A stretch of 64,000 bases of DNA from Tenacibaculum sp. 190130A14a (lineage in GTDB: Bacteria > Bacteroidota > Bacteroidia > Flavobacteriales > Flavobacteriaceae), in contig NZ_OZ040189.1 in assembly GCF_964048965.1 (NCBI RefSeq), positions 3,760,501 to 3,824,500 of the forward strand, in the 5' to 3' direction. The position numbers and the translations under genes are program-made. Each line of letters starts with the position of its first letter. Position 1 is the first letter of the stretch. Below the pieces are notes generated by a model that was not told the origin of the DNA, did no database searches, and worked only from the letters and a program-made list of their open reading frames with translations. Positions 40,802-50,087 of the stretch are shown in pieces.

Positions 40802-42424
40802 ATGAAGAATATTAAACATACTGGACTAATCATTTTTTTAATTGGTCTATCAATCTTTACAGGAAGTATTTTCTTAGGTTCATTTAGTTTAACCTCAGGA
40901 GAATTAGATGAATTCTTAAAAGAGAAAAATTATAAAAGTGAAGTAATTAAAGAAGAACTTACCAAAGCAGTAGTTACTTCTGATGAACTAAACATCTTTG
41001 AGTTCTCTAGTAGAGTCCGAGGTGCTTACCAAGCTTCAAATGATCATTACGATGCATTGATTGCAAAGTATGACGCGGAAAAAAACTGGGACAAAAAAGG
41101 AGAACAATATCAATATAAAATCTTTGGAAAACCACATACTTTAAGTTTCGATCTAGCAAAAAAAGCAGGAAAAGGATTTGTAAAAGAGAACCAAGGGTTA
41201 CTTTGGTGGCTTACCTTTGGATTAGGAATCCTTGGAGCTCTGTTATTTATTCTTCCAAATCTTAAATTATTAGGAAATCCTGGAATCAAAAACAATGGAA
41301 TTTACCTGGAATCAAGTACCAACCGCGGAGCAATTGCATGGTTCGTTTTAGTATACTTAGTAACTTTTTACCTATTGTTATATTTCATGCCAGATTATGT
41401 GGTTAACTGGACTTATATATTAGACCCTATTAGCAAGGCTTTAAACGGAGGTGCAGCTTCTCAGTGGTTTGTATACGGATTCTTATACTGCGTTATCATG
41501 ATTGTGATGGCAGCAAGAATGTATATTAAATACAGACACAATAAGTACCAGGTTGTAAGAACTACTTCAGTTTTGTTTTTTCAAATAGTATTTGCCTTTT
41601 TGATTCCAGAAATTATGACCAGCTTAAACATGCCTGGATATGATTTTAAAAATGCATTTCCTTTAGATTACGATTTCTTTTTTGAGTGGAATTTAGACAG
41701 TTTAAAAAACAGTGGTGCTGTTGGTATTTTTATACTGGTTTGGGGTATTGTTTTAACGCTTATTATTGTTCCTGTAATGGTTTATTTCTTTGGAAAAAGA
41801 TGGTACTGTTCTTGGGTTTGTGGTTGTGGAGGATTGGCTGAAACATTAGGAGACCCATATAGACAACATTCTGACAAAAGTTTAAATGCATGGAAATTAG
41901 AACGATGGTTAATTCACTCTGTGTTGGTTTTTTCTTTGGTGATGACTCTGGTAACTTTATATTGTTATTTTACAGGAGCCGAGTCATTTATCGGAATTAA
42001 ATCTCAATGGATAAAAGACACGTACAGCTTTTTAATTGGAGCTTGGTTTGCGGGAGTTATTGGAACTGGTTTTTACCCAATATTCGGAAACCGTGTATGG
42101 TGTCGCTTTGGTTGTCCATTAGCTGCTTATTTAGGTTTAGTACAACGTTTCAAATCAAGGTTTAGAATTACTACCAATGGAGGGCAATGTATTTCTTGTG
42201 GAAATTGTTCTACTTATTGTGAACAAGGTATTGATGTTCGTTCTTATGCACAAAAAGGAGAGAATATTGTTCGTGCTAGTTGTGTTGGATGTGGAATTTG
42301 TTCGGCAGTATGTCCTCGTGGTGTATTAAAACTTGAAAATGGACCGGAAAAAGGACGTATTAATCCTACAGAAGTTCTATTAGGAAACGATGTTGATTTG
42401 ATGAAATTAGTGAATGAAAAATAA
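40802..42424 (+). CDS. Membrane 4Fe-4S protein, NapH/CcoG/NosR-like
   Basis: A 540-residue inner-membrane iron-sulfur protein. It has an N-terminal membrane helix (about 7-29), a soluble periplasmic-type region to ~125, several helices (about 130-155, 175-200, 220-240, 255-275, 300-325, 370-395 and 405-430), a membrane-proximal CSWVCGCGG near 338-346 and WCRFGCP near 433, then two ferredoxin clusters (CISCGNCSTYC, ~463-473, and CVGCGICSAVCP, ~492-503). The layout is that of NapH/NosR/CcoG quinol or copper/thiol electron carriers. Paired with the upstream flavoprotein it could be an electron relay to an unknown periplasmic acceptor. Confidence 0.78.
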   Translation: MKNIKHTGLIIFLIGLSIFTGSIFLGSFSLTSGELDEFLKEKNYKSEVIKEELTKAVVTSDELNIFEFSSRVRGAYQASNDHYDALIAKYDAEKNWDKKGEQYQYKIFGKPHTLSFDLAKKAGKGFVKENQGLLWWLTFGLGILGALLFILPNLKLLGNPGIKNNGIYLESSTNRGAIAWFVLVYLVTFYLLLYFMPDYVVNWTYILDPISKALNGGAASQWFVYGFLYCVIMIVMAARMYIKYRHNKYQVVRTTSVLFFQIVFAFLIPEIMTSLNMPGYDFKNAFPLDYDFFFEWNLDSLKNSGAVGIFILVWGIVLTLIIVPVMVYFFGKRWYCSWVCGCGGLAETLGDPYRQHSDKSLNAWKLERWLIHSVLVFSLVMTLVTLYCYFTGAESFIGIKSQWIKDTYSFLIGAWFAGVIGTGFYPIFGNRVWCRFGCPLAAYLGLVQRFKSRFRITTNGGQCISCGNCSTYCEQGIDVRSYAQKGENIVRASCVGCGICSAVCPRGVLKLENGPEKGRINPTEVLLGNDVDLMKLVNEK

Positions 42425-42923
42425 TTTTTTATATCTGTATATCTTAAAAAAAGAAATAATGTGTATTGCATTGTTTCTTTTTTCTCTTCAATTATTTTCT
42501 CAAAAAGAATATCACAAAGCTTTTTATTCTAATGGACAAGTTAAGGAAGAGGGTTGGTTACAAAAAGATAAAAAAACTAAATATTGGAAGTTTTATTACA
42601 AAAACGGTGTCTTAAAAAAAGAAGGTCATTTTAAGAATAATCTTCCTACAAAATATTGGTACTTTTACCGCAAAGATACCTCTAAAGAAAAAGAGGGACA
42701 TTTTGTAAATGGTAAACAAAATAAATGGTGGCTTTATTATGATAAAAACGGAAATGTAAATCATAAATGTCAACTTAAAAACAACAAAAAAAACGGTTAT
42801 TGTTTACTCTATAGAAAACAAAAGCTTGTAAAAGCAGTAAAATTTAAAAACGGTAAAAAAATAAATGAATGGACCGATTTTTCTTCCTTTAAAAAAGAAA
42901 ATAGCTTAACAGACTTACAATAA
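42414..42923 (+). CDS. Secreted MORN-repeat-like protein
   Basis: A 169-residue protein with an N-terminal hydrophobic segment ending LQLFSQ (signal peptide, cleavage near residue 30) followed by four or five ~22-residue YxNGxxKxExxxKxxxKxxxWxxY repeats of the MORN_2/toxin-antitoxin-MORN type. These are common in Bacteroidota, usually periplasmic or surface, of unknown function. The ATG at 42414 overlaps the upstream gene by 11 bases and couples translation; an alternative ATG at 42459 would leave a signal peptide without positive residues, so the longer form is preferred. Confidence 0.65.
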   Translation: MKNNFLYLYILKKEIMCIALFLFSLQLFSQKEYHKAFYSNGQVKEEGWLQKDKKTKYWKFYYKNGVLKKEGHFKNNLPTKYWYFYRKDTSKEKEGHFVNGKQNKWWLYYDKNGNVNHKCQLKNNKKNGYCLLYRKQKLVKAVKFKNGKKINEWTDFSSFKKENSLTDLQ

Positions 42924-43004
42924 ACCATCTATATTAGTTTTAAGTCATGCTTCTTTTGAGTAAAGAGAAAATTGAGAACATTTAATTAGCGTTAATTCAC
43001 AAGA

Positions 43005-43700
43005 ATGAAAAAAGTAACAATTAAGGTAATTATTCCTGCTTATAACGAACAAGATTCTATTGCCAATGTAATTAATGATATTCCGAAGATAGTGGATGAA
43101 GTAATTGTTATTAGTAATAACTCTACTGATAATACAGAATTAAACGCTAAAAATGCAGGCGCAACTGTTTTAAGTGAGAACAGAAAAGGGTATGGGTACG
43201 CTTGTTTAAAAGGAATGGATTATGTTGCCAACCAAGAAAACCAGCCTGATATTATTGTTTTTTTAGACGGTGATTATTCCGATTATCCTGAGCAACTTAC
43301 AGAAATTGTTAATCCAATTCTTAATGACAACCTAGATTTTGTAATCGGAGCTCGTGTAAAACGACTACGTGAACAAGGATCTATGACTCCGCAACAAATT
43401 TTCGGAAACTGGTTAGCAACTTTTTTAATGAAGTTATTTTTTAGTGCAAAGTTTACCGATTTAGGTCCCTTTAGAGCTATCAAGTACGATAAGCTTCTTG
43501 ACTTAAAAATGGAAGACAAAACTTATGGTTGGACCGTTGAAATGCAATTAAAAGCATTGAAACAAAAATTGAGTTACACAGAAATCCCCGTAAAATATAG
43601 AAATAGAATTGGAGTTTCTAAAGTTTCAGGAACCGTAAAAGGTAGTATATTAGCGGGCGTTAAAATATTAGGTTGGATATTTAAATACAGTTTTAAATAA
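43005..43700 (+). CDS. Glycosyltransferase family 2 (DPM1-like)
   Basis: A 231-residue cytosolic GT2 with VIIPAYNEQDSIANVI at residues 8-23, ENRKGYGYACLKG, the DxD in VFLDGDYSDYPEQL and VIGAR. It lacks membrane helices. The last codon overlaps the next gene (TAATG), so it is translationally coupled to two further glycosyltransferase genes. It likely makes an activated polyprenyl or lipid-linked sugar, inferred from similarity to the DPM1 class. Confidence 0.85.
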   Translation: MKKVTIKVIIPAYNEQDSIANVINDIPKIVDEVIVISNNSTDNTELNAKNAGATVLSENRKGYGYACLKGMDYVANQENQPDIIVFLDGDYSDYPEQLTEIVNPILNDNLDFVIGARVKRLREQGSMTPQQIFGNWLATFLMKLFFSAKFTDLGPFRAIKYDKLLDLKMEDKTYGWTVEMQLKALKQKLSYTEIPVKYRNRIGVSKVSGTVKGSILAGVKILGWIFKYSFK

Positions 43701-45190
43701 TGGTTTTAGAATATATAATTATAACGGTTTATACCATTTCTCTTGTATTAATACTTATGTATGCTTTGGCACAGTTAAACTTATTGTTTAACTATTTAAA
43801 ATCAAGAAAAAAGCAAGATAATTGCCCTAAATTTGATTTATCAAAACCTGAAGAAATTCCATATGTAACTATTCAATTACCCGTGTTTAATGAATTGTAT
43901 GTTATGGAACGTTTATTAAACAATATTGCTAAAATAAAGTACCCAAAAGACAAATTAGAAATTCAGGTTTTAGATGACTCAACAGACGAGTCGGTTATTG
44001 CTACAGCTAAACAAATAGAAGAACTTCAAAAAACTGGATTAGATATTCAACACATACGTAGAGAAAATCGTGTTGGATTTAAAGCAGGGGCTTTAAAAGA
44101 AGGACTAAAAACAGCCAAAGGTGAATTTGTAGCAATTTTTGATGCCGACTTTTTACCGGAAGAAGATTGGCTAGAAAAAACAGTTCCTTATTTTAAAAAT
44201 GAAGAAATTGGTGTTGTACAAACACGATGGGGTCATATTAATAGAAATTATTCTACTTTAACAAAAATTCAAGCATTTGCGTTAGACGCTCATTTTACCT
44301 TAGAGCAAGTAGGTAGAAACAGCAAAGGGCATTTTATCAATTTTAATGGAACTGCTGGTATTTGGCGTAAAGAATGCATATACGATGCTGGTAACTGGGA
44401 AGGAGATACCTTAACTGAAGATTTAGATCTTAGTTACCGCGCACAATTAAAGAAGTGGAAATTTAAATATTTAGAGCATGTAGTAACTCCTGCAGAACTT
44501 CCTGTAATTATAAGCGCTGCTCGTTCACAACAATTTAGATGGAATAAAGGTGGAGCTGAGAACTTCCAGAAAATGTTAAAAAGAATTATTACAAGTAGTA
44601 CTATTCCTTTTAAAACCAAAATTCATGGAATTTTACACTTGCTTAATAGCTCTATGTTTACATGTATTTTCTTAGTTGCTGTTTTGAGTATTCCTATGCT
44701 GTATATTAAAAACGAATATGCACATTTACGAATATATTTCATTGTTATGAGCTTCTTTGTAATAAGTACGCTTATCTTCTTTGTTTGCTATTGGTTTATG
44801 TACAAGCGAACTTATGGTGGCGGTTTTCTAAACTTTATAAAGTACATAGGCGCATTTTTCTCTTTCTTCTCTATAGCAATGGGCTTTTCATTGCATAATA
44901 CTGTTGCTGTATTAGAAGGGCATATTGGAAAGAAAAGTGAATTTGTACGTACACCTAAATTCAATATAAAAACTTTAGCTGATAGCTGGAAAAACAATAA
45001 ATACATCAAAAAAAGACCTTCTTTAAATGTGGTAATAGAAGGTTTATTAACGCTTTATTTTGCTTTTGGTATGTATAGTGCGTTTATTGTTGGTGATCAA
45101 GGGGGAGATTTCGGTTTATTCCCATTTCATTTGATGTTATTTATTGGATTTGGATATGTATTCTATAAATCTATTTTCTCAAAAGCTTAA
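43700..45190 (+). CDS. Processive GT2 with transmembrane domain (cellulose synthase-like/ceramide glucosyltransferase-like)
   Basis: A 496-residue membrane glycosyltransferase. One N-terminal helix (about 5-25) precedes the catalytic domain: VTIQLPVFNELYVMERLL, the QVLDDSTDES Asp, the FDADFLPEEDW DxD, TEDLDLSYR, and QQFRWNKGG (the Q(Q/R)xRW motif). Four C-terminal helices follow (about 315-335, 345-370, 390-412 and 450-490). This set of D, DxD, TED and QxxRW motifs is typical of processive GT2 enzymes. Substrate unknown. Coupled by TAATG overlaps to both neighbours. Confidence 0.88.
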   Translation: MVLEYIIITVYTISLVLILMYALAQLNLLFNYLKSRKKQDNCPKFDLSKPEEIPYVTIQLPVFNELYVMERLLNNIAKIKYPKDKLEIQVLDDSTDESVIATAKQIEELQKTGLDIQHIRRENRVGFKAGALKEGLKTAKGEFVAIFDADFLPEEDWLEKTVPYFKNEEIGVVQTRWGHINRNYSTLTKIQAFALDAHFTLEQVGRNSKGHFINFNGTAGIWRKECIYDAGNWEGDTLTEDLDLSYRAQLKKWKFKYLEHVVTPAELPVIISAARSQQFRWNKGGAENFQKMLKRIITSSTIPFKTKIHGILHLLNSSMFTCIFLVAVLSIPMLYIKNEYAHLRIYFIVMSFFVISTLIFFVCYWFMYKRTYGGGFLNFIKYIGAFFSFFSIAMGFSLHNTVAVLEGHIGKKSEFVRTPKFNIKTLADSWKNNKYIKKRPSLNVVIEGLLTLYFAFGMYSAFIVGDQGGDFGLFPFHLMLFIGFGYVFYKSIFSKA

Positions 45191-46566
45191 TGAATAGTTT
45201 TAAAAAATACAGTAATCCTTTATTGGTTATTATTTGCCTATTACTGTATTTTTACTTTTCCTATTTTCTGGAAAGAACGGAGTTTAATACACTGATATTT
45301 TTATGGTGTTCACTATTCGCGGGTTCTTATATTCTTTGGAAAAGAAACCTAGATAACTTTCAGTTTTTAGCCAGTGCTTCATTGCTTTTTAGATTGGTAT
45401 TTTTATTTGCCATTCCCAATCTATCTCAAGATTTTTATCGTTTTATTTGGGATGGAAGAATGATCTTTGAAGGATTAAATCCTTATTTATCACTACCAGA
45501 AACATTTATCGAACAAAGAAATTACCCTATTCATCAGGCTGTTGAACTTTATGAAGGAATGGGAGCTATGAACGGTAGTCATTATACAAACTACCCTCCA
45601 ATCAATCAGCTTTGTTTTTTCATTGCTGCTTTATTTTCTAGTAAAAGTATCTTAGGTAGTGTAATTGTATTAAGAGCTTTAATCATATTTGCAGATTTTG
45701 GTATTTTATATTTTGGTAAAAAGCTTTTAGAAAAGCTTAATTTACCTGTACATAGTATTTTCTTGTACATGTTAAATCCATTTATCATTATCGAACTTAC
45801 AGGAAACCTTCACTTTGAATCGGTTATGTTATTCTTTTTAATTTGGTCTTTGTATTTGTTATCTCAAAGAAAATGGATTCTTTCGGCTATACTCTTGGCG
45901 TGTTCTGTTTCTGTTAAATTGATTCCTTTATTGTTTCTTCCACTTTTCTTTCAATGGTTTGTAAATAATAAATCATCTCTTTTTAGTGGATTAAAACAAT
46001 TGGTTGGTTTTTACACATTAACCCTGTTGACCATTCTCTTATTTTTTGTACCATTTTTCTCACCAACATTAATTGATAATTATGCCAATTCTGTTGGTTT
46101 ATGGTTTCGAAATTTTGAGTTTAATGCGAGCTTTTATTACATCGCTAGAGAAATAGGCTACCTGTTTAGAGGATATAATGAAATTGCCATTATTGGTAAA
46201 ATCGCACCCGTTTTAACAGTTATATTTCTATTGGTTCTAACTTTTTTTAGAAAGAATAAATCTTTTACAGAACTTATAACCGCAATGTTATTTGGGCTTT
46301 CCTTTTACTATTTCACAACAACAACAATGCATCCGTGGTATATAGCAACATTGTTAATTTTATCGGTATTTACAAAATATCGATTCCCTGTGATTTGGAG
46401 TCTGGTTATCATTTTAAGCTACCAAGCTTATGCCAACACGCCTTGGAAGGAAAATTTATGGTTTATAGTTCTTGAGTATGTTGTTGTATATGGTTTTATG
46501 TTTTGGGAACTTTTTAGTCGTAAAAAACAGTACTCTGACGCTCGCGATTCACTTGTAACCTTGTAA
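45190..46566 (+). CDS. Multi-TM GT-C mannosyltransferase-like protein
   Basis: A 458-residue inner-membrane protein with about ten to twelve helices. The first periplasmic loop has DFYRFIWDGRMIFEGLNPY, with the D/W-D-G pattern found in polyprenyl-phosphate-sugar-dependent GT-C enzymes (GT87/PIG-M/MptB-like). A donor made by the first gene of this operon would be consistent. Its 3' end runs 53 bases into the convergent nitrilase gene on the other strand. Confidence 0.75.
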   Translation: MNSFKKYSNPLLVIICLLLYFYFSYFLERTEFNTLIFLWCSLFAGSYILWKRNLDNFQFLASASLLFRLVFLFAIPNLSQDFYRFIWDGRMIFEGLNPYLSLPETFIEQRNYPIHQAVELYEGMGAMNGSHYTNYPPINQLCFFIAALFSSKSILGSVIVLRALIIFADFGILYFGKKLLEKLNLPVHSIFLYMLNPFIIIELTGNLHFESVMLFFLIWSLYLLSQRKWILSAILLACSVSVKLIPLLFLPLFFQWFVNNKSSLFSGLKQLVGFYTLTLLTILLFFVPFFSPTLIDNYANSVGLWFRNFEFNASFYYIAREIGYLFRGYNEIAIIGKIAPVLTVIFLLVLTFFRKNKSFTELITAMLFGLSFYYFTTTTMHPWYIATLLILSVFTKYRFPVIWSLVIILSYQAYANTPWKENLWFIVLEYVVVYGFMFWELFSRKKQYSDARDSLVTL

Positions 46567-47464
46567 CATCTGGTCTTGAATAATGACCTACTGGATCAAA
46601 GTTTTGTCGTTCTTCTAATACACTATTAAAATCGATTGTTTCAATTATCAACCCTTCTTTGTTTATTACTGGAGGAATTACCCATTCTCCATCGGGTCCT
46701 GCAATACAAGAACCACCATTAGCCAGTGTATCTTTAGCATTGGCCAGAATCTTATCTAAATGTGGAGTATCTTTAGGAAAGTCATCTTTTCTCATCATAC
46801 TAGATACAGAAATAACAAATGACCTTGATTCTCTTGCTATAAATCTTGTAATGTCTTTGGTATTAAAATCACTTCCAGGCCAAACGGCTATATGCAAATT
46901 TTCACCCAAACCATAAAGTGCTGTTCTTGGTAATGGCATCCAATTCTCCCAACAATTGAGTCCTCCCACAGTAAAATCTTTTAGAGGATGCACTTGTAAT
47001 CCATTTCCATCTCCTGGAGACCAGGTTAAACGTTCTTCATATGTAGGCTGTAACTTTCTATGAACCGATTTAATTTCACCTTGTTGATTTATATAAACCA
47101 AAGAAGCATAAATACTATGTCCTCCTCTATTCTGAGCACGTTCCATGATTCCTAAATAAACAGCTATATTATGTTGTTTTGCTAAAACACAAATAGTATC
47201 CAACTCTCCCTTTTCAATAGTTATAGAATTCTTTACATAATGTGCATGGATTTCCTTTTGAACTTTGGAATTAAACTGTGCTCCATTTGTTAACTCAACC
47301 CAAAAAGGATATCCAGGAAGCAACGCTTCTCCAAAAACGATAAGTTCACAATTACTTTCGGAAGCTTCTACAATACTCTTTTCTATTTTTTCTAAAGTTA
47401 ATTCTTTGTTTAACCATACTGGGCTAATTTGAGCTAAAGCTACTTTAAGGAAGTTATTAGACAT
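46514..47464 (-). CDS. Carbon-nitrogen hydrolase (nitrilase superfamily)
   Basis: A 316-residue cytosolic hydrolase with the complete Glu-Lys-Cys triad: E46 (VFGEALLPGYPFW), K137 (HRKLQPTYEER) and C171 (GLNCWENWMPL). The last motif, with CWEN, is characteristic of the nitrilase branch rather than the amidase branches, and length agrees. It would convert a nitrile to acid and ammonia; the natural substrate is unknown. The final 18 codons overlap the end of the GT-C gene in opposite orientation. A terminator (47488-47520) lies just upstream of its start, so it needs its own promoter; a TATCTTTA sequence in the 23-base gap is a poor match. Confidence 0.88.
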   Translation of the reverse strand: MSNNFLKVALAQISPVWLNKELTLEKIEKSIVEASESNCELIVFGEALLPGYPFWVELTNGAQFNSKVQKEIHAHYVKNSITIEKGELDTICVLAKQHNIAVYLGIMERAQNRGGHSIYASLVYINQQGEIKSVHRKLQPTYEERLTWSPGDGNGLQVHPLKDFTVGGLNCWENWMPLPRTALYGLGENLHIAVWPGSDFNTKDITRFIARESRSFVISVSSMMRKDDFPKDTPHLDKILANAKDTLANGGSCIAGPDGEWVIPPVINKEGLIIETIDFNSVLEERQNFDPVGHYSRPDVTRLQVNRERQSTVFYD

Positions 47465-47487
47465 ACTATCTTTTTAGATAAAGATAT

Positions 47488-47520
47488 AAAAAAACCCACT
47501 CAAAAAAACTGAGTGGGAAA
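47488..47520 (-). terminator. Terminator downstream of the TonB gene (268-residue frame)
   Basis: Read on the minus strand, cccactcag / ctgagtggg with a T-rich loop is followed by seven T. It lies about 155 bases past the TonB stop codon. Confidence 0.75.
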
Positions 47521-47674
47521 AATTGCTATGAAAAAGAAAAAGAAAGTGGTTTTTCAACCACGTCTCAAATATAAATAAGTTTTTCTTTTAACCAAAAGCT
47601 TTTATCGAAAAAATAATATTTTTTTAACCTATGTTAAATACTCAATTAAAACGAGTTTTTTAACTGTATCAAAT

Positions 47675-48436
47675 TTACTCTACTTTAAAAGCAATTGGTA
47701 GTGTATATCTAACTTTTACTGGTTCATTATTTTGTTTTCCTGGCTCAAACTGAGGTATTTTAGTAATCACTCTATTTACCTCTTTTTGCAATCTCTTATG
47801 AGGTGCTTTAATTTTTACATCGGTAATGTTCCCATTCTTATCAATTACAAATTGTGTATATATTTTATACTTTCCAGACCTTAAACCCGCGTCTTGAGCA
47901 ATATCAGAATTAAAATAACGCTTTACATGCTTTTGAATTTTGTTTTCAAAGCATATTCTAGTTTCTTTCTCACTTAAGCCTTCACATCCTCTAAAAACAG
48001 GCACATTCTGGACATTTCTAATTGAAACTGGATTAGGATCATCTTTTGTATCAATATCTTCTTCATAAGCTTCTTTGAACGAATCCACATCTATAACAGC
48101 TGTTGTATCATCTTTCGAAGTATCAATAATAGTTTCAACTACATCATCATCATCTGCTTTGATAACATTACTCAAATCTTTAATTGGCTTTTTCTTTTTA
48201 GCTGGCTCTAGCTTTTGCTTTTCTACTTTTTTAACCAAAATAATAGGTTGCTGATCAAAATTAAAAGTTTTAGGCAATTCTGTTCCTTCATTCATAGCAA
48301 CGGTGCTCTGTGAAACCGAAGTTTCGTGTTCTAAAGCTAAATAAACAACAAACAGTACTAGGACTAGACCTAATTGCATAAAAATTGCTGAGAACTTTTC
48401 AAGTTGCTTTTTTGGGTACTTTTTGGGCATTTTCAT
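47675..48436 (-). CDS. Energy transducer TonB (paralogue 2)
   Basis: A 253-residue inner-membrane-anchored energy transducer. One N-terminal helix (about 20-40, FMQLGLVLVLFVVYLALE) is followed by a charged periplasmic linker and the TonB C-terminal domain (about 155-253), ending in VRYTLPIAFKVE. It transmits proton-motive force from ExbBD to TonB-dependent receptors. The start at 48436 aligns with the N-terminus of its neighbour and paralogue (48538-49260); the frame extends 15 codons further upstream. It lies 101 bases downstream of paralogue 1, after a terminator, so the two may be independently controlled. Confidence 0.85.
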   Translation of the reverse strand: MKMPKKYPKKQLEKFSAIFMQLGLVLVLFVVYLALEHETSVSQSTVAMNEGTELPKTFNFDQQPIILVKKVEKQKLEPAKKKKPIKDLSNVIKADDDDVVETIIDTSKDDTTAVIDVDSFKEAYEEDIDTKDDPNPVSIRNVQNVPVFRGCEGLSEKETRICFENKIQKHVKRYFNSDIAQDAGLRSGKYKIYTQFVIDKNGNITDVKIKAPHKRLQKEVNRVITKIPQFEPGKQNNEPVKVRYTLPIAFKVE

Positions 48437-48485
48437 AGTTTTAAATTTTAATGTTAATATTTTCTTAAAACCAAAAAACATGCCA

Positions 48486-48516
48486 TAAAAAAAGACAACC
48501 GATTGGTTGTCTTTAT
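48486..48516 (-). terminator. Terminator between the two TonB paralogues
   Basis: The stem aaagacaacc / ggttgtcttt is followed on the minus strand by a run of T, 22 bases after the stop of paralogue 1. Confidence 0.8.
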
Positions 48517-48537
48517 AATATCTTAAATAGCTACGTA

Positions 48538-49260
48538 TTATTCTACGTTGAAAGTAATTGGTAATGTATATCCTACTCTTACCGCTCTACCTCTTTGTCT
48601 ACCAGGTTTCATCTTTGGAATCTTCTTAGCAACACGCATTGCCTCCTTTTTTAATCTTGGGTGTGGTGCTCTTGCTCTTACGTCAATGATAGATCCATCT
48701 TTGTCAATCTTAAACTGAACGTAGATTCTTTTTTTACCAGGAGCTAATCCTAATTCGTTTGCCAATTCAGCGTCAAAATAACGTTGAACGTGCTTTTGCA
48801 TCTTTTTATTTAAACATGCCTTCTTTTGAGCTTTTGTACCAGAACATCCAGGAAATACCGGTACTTCTTCGATAATTGCAAAAGGTACATCCTCAACTAA
48901 TTCCTCTTCCTCTTCTACTTCTACAATCTCATCAACCTCAACAGCTTCTGATTCGTCTGTTTCAGTAGATTCAAGGACAGTCTCTTCAATCTCTTTTTCA
49001 TCCTCTACCACTTCAATCTTTTCAGGTGTTGGTGGTGGTGGAGTTTTAGGTTGTGGTTTTGGGGGCTCAATTTGAAGTTCAATAGTTTCTTCGTCTACGT
49101 CAGAAGCCATATCAGCAACTCCTAAGTCTCCATACTCTTTATCGTATGTTTTGTTTTCAATCGCTACATAAGTAACAAATAAAGCTAAAACCAAACCTAG
49201 TTGCATGAACAACTTGCTATAATTTTCAAGATTTGATTTTGGATTTTTTTTAATTTCCAT
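48538..49260 (-). CDS. Energy transducer TonB (paralogue 1)
   Basis: A 240-residue TonB-type protein with an N-terminal helix (about 17-35, FMQLGLVLALFVTYVAIE), a Pro-rich segment (PPKPQPKTPPPPTPEK, about 67-82), an exceptionally Glu-rich linker (about 85-125), and a C-terminal TonB domain ending VRVGYTLPITFNVE. It is clearly a duplicate of the adjacent 48436-47675 gene, with the same N- and C-terminal blocks but a different linker. It couples proton-motive force to outer-membrane receptors. Confidence 0.88.
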   Translation of the reverse strand: MEIKKNPKSNLENYSKLFMQLGLVLALFVTYVAIENKTYDKEYGDLGVADMASDVDEETIELQIEPPKPQPKTPPPPTPEKIEVVEDEKEIEETVLESTETDESEAVEVDEIVEVEEEEELVEDVPFAIIEEVPVFPGCSGTKAQKKACLNKKMQKHVQRYFDAELANELGLAPGKKRIYVQFKIDKDGSIIDVRARAPHPRLKKEAMRVAKKIPKMKPGRQRGRAVRVGYTLPITFNVE

Positions 49261-49333
49261 CCTAAATGTTTTTACTAGGTTGCTAATTTAATTAATTTAT
49301 TTCAACTTTTACAAGCCTTATCCTTTAAATAGC

Positions 49334-49705
49334 TCACTTTTTAACAATAAAAAACCGAAAAAAAATAAATGCTATTAAAATTCCAATAGAATTTGCTAAA
49401 ATATCGTAATACTCAGCTATTCTATAATTGGTTAGAACACTTTGTAATACCTCAATAATTATACCATAAACAAAGCAACAAAATACAACAATATAGTTCA
49501 CTGCCTTTTTACGAAAAGATATTAACCAAAAAAAGGTTAACATAAAATAAGCTATGCCATGTTCAATTTTATCTATACCAGAAAAACTGATAGGCATAGG
49601 TTGCTTATTGAACTTGACTAAACTTAAAATAGCAATAGATATCGTAATACCTATTGCTATTGTTAAACTGTTATCCTTTAATAATTTCTTGATAAGATTC
49701 AGCAC
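49334..49705 (-). CDS. VanZ-like membrane protein
   Basis: A 123-residue protein with four membrane helices (about 14-32, 46-64, 68-87 and 100-118), matching the VanZ-like family: [33 protein letters not shown] and [15 protein letters not shown]. VanZ was named for low-level teicoplanin resistance; most members have unknown function. The start overlaps the end of gcvH by 35 bases, so the genes are coupled. The gcvH-vanZ order is common in flavobacteria. Confidence 0.85.
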   Translation of the reverse strand: MLNLIKKLLKDNSLTIAIGITISIAILSLVKFNKQPMPISFSGIDKIEHGIAYFMLTFFWLISFRKKAVNYIVVFCCFVYGIIIEVLQSVLTNYRIAEYYDILANSIGILIAFIFFRFFIVKK

Positions 49706-50051
49706 TTAATAATCCTTCTATTTGCGAAGCATCTGATAACTTTACTTTAATCATCCATCCTGCTCCATAAGGATCAGAGTTTACTAACTCTGGCTCATCT
49801 TCTAATGTTTCATTAAATTCAATTACCTCTCCTGTTAAAGGCATAAATAAATCTGAAACTGTTTTTACTGCTTCAACTGAACCAAATACCTCTTCTATTT
49901 CTACAGTTTCATCAAGCGTGTCAACATCTACATAAACGATGTCTCCTAATTCTCCTTGTGCAAAATCAGTAATACCAATTGTAGCAACATCTCCTTCTAT
50001 CTTAACCCACTCGTGGTCTTTTGTGTACTTTAATTCTGATGGAATATTCAT
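49671..50051 (-). CDS. gcvH: Glycine cleavage system H protein
   Basis: A 126-residue lipoyl carrier protein of the glycine cleavage system (shuttles the aminomethyl group between P, T and L proteins). The lipoylation site is K63 in [13 protein letters not shown]-terminus ([13 protein letters not shown]) and length are canonical. It is encoded 36 bases after sprA, and overlapped by vanZ. No gcvT or gcvP is in the window. Confidence 0.96.
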   Translation of the reverse strand: MNIPSELKYTKDHEWVKIEGDVATIGITDFAQGELGDIVYVDVDTLDETVEIEEVFGSVEAVKTVSDLFMPLTGEVIEFNETLEDEPELVNSDPYGAGWMIKVKLSDASQIEGLLSAESYQEIIKG

Positions 50052-50087
50052 TGTAGTTTTCTTTATATAATTTTGAATTGTGTGTTT

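Noticed and set aside
42459..42923. Shorter start for the MORN-like protein
   Set aside because: A start at 42459 would leave a signal peptide lacking basic residues, while the longer form keeps them and overlaps the upstream gene in the usual way.
47545..47562. Hairpin gtggtttttcaaccac between TonB and nitrilase genes
   Set aside because: A six-base stem with no T-run in either direction and no gene end beside it; too weak to call.
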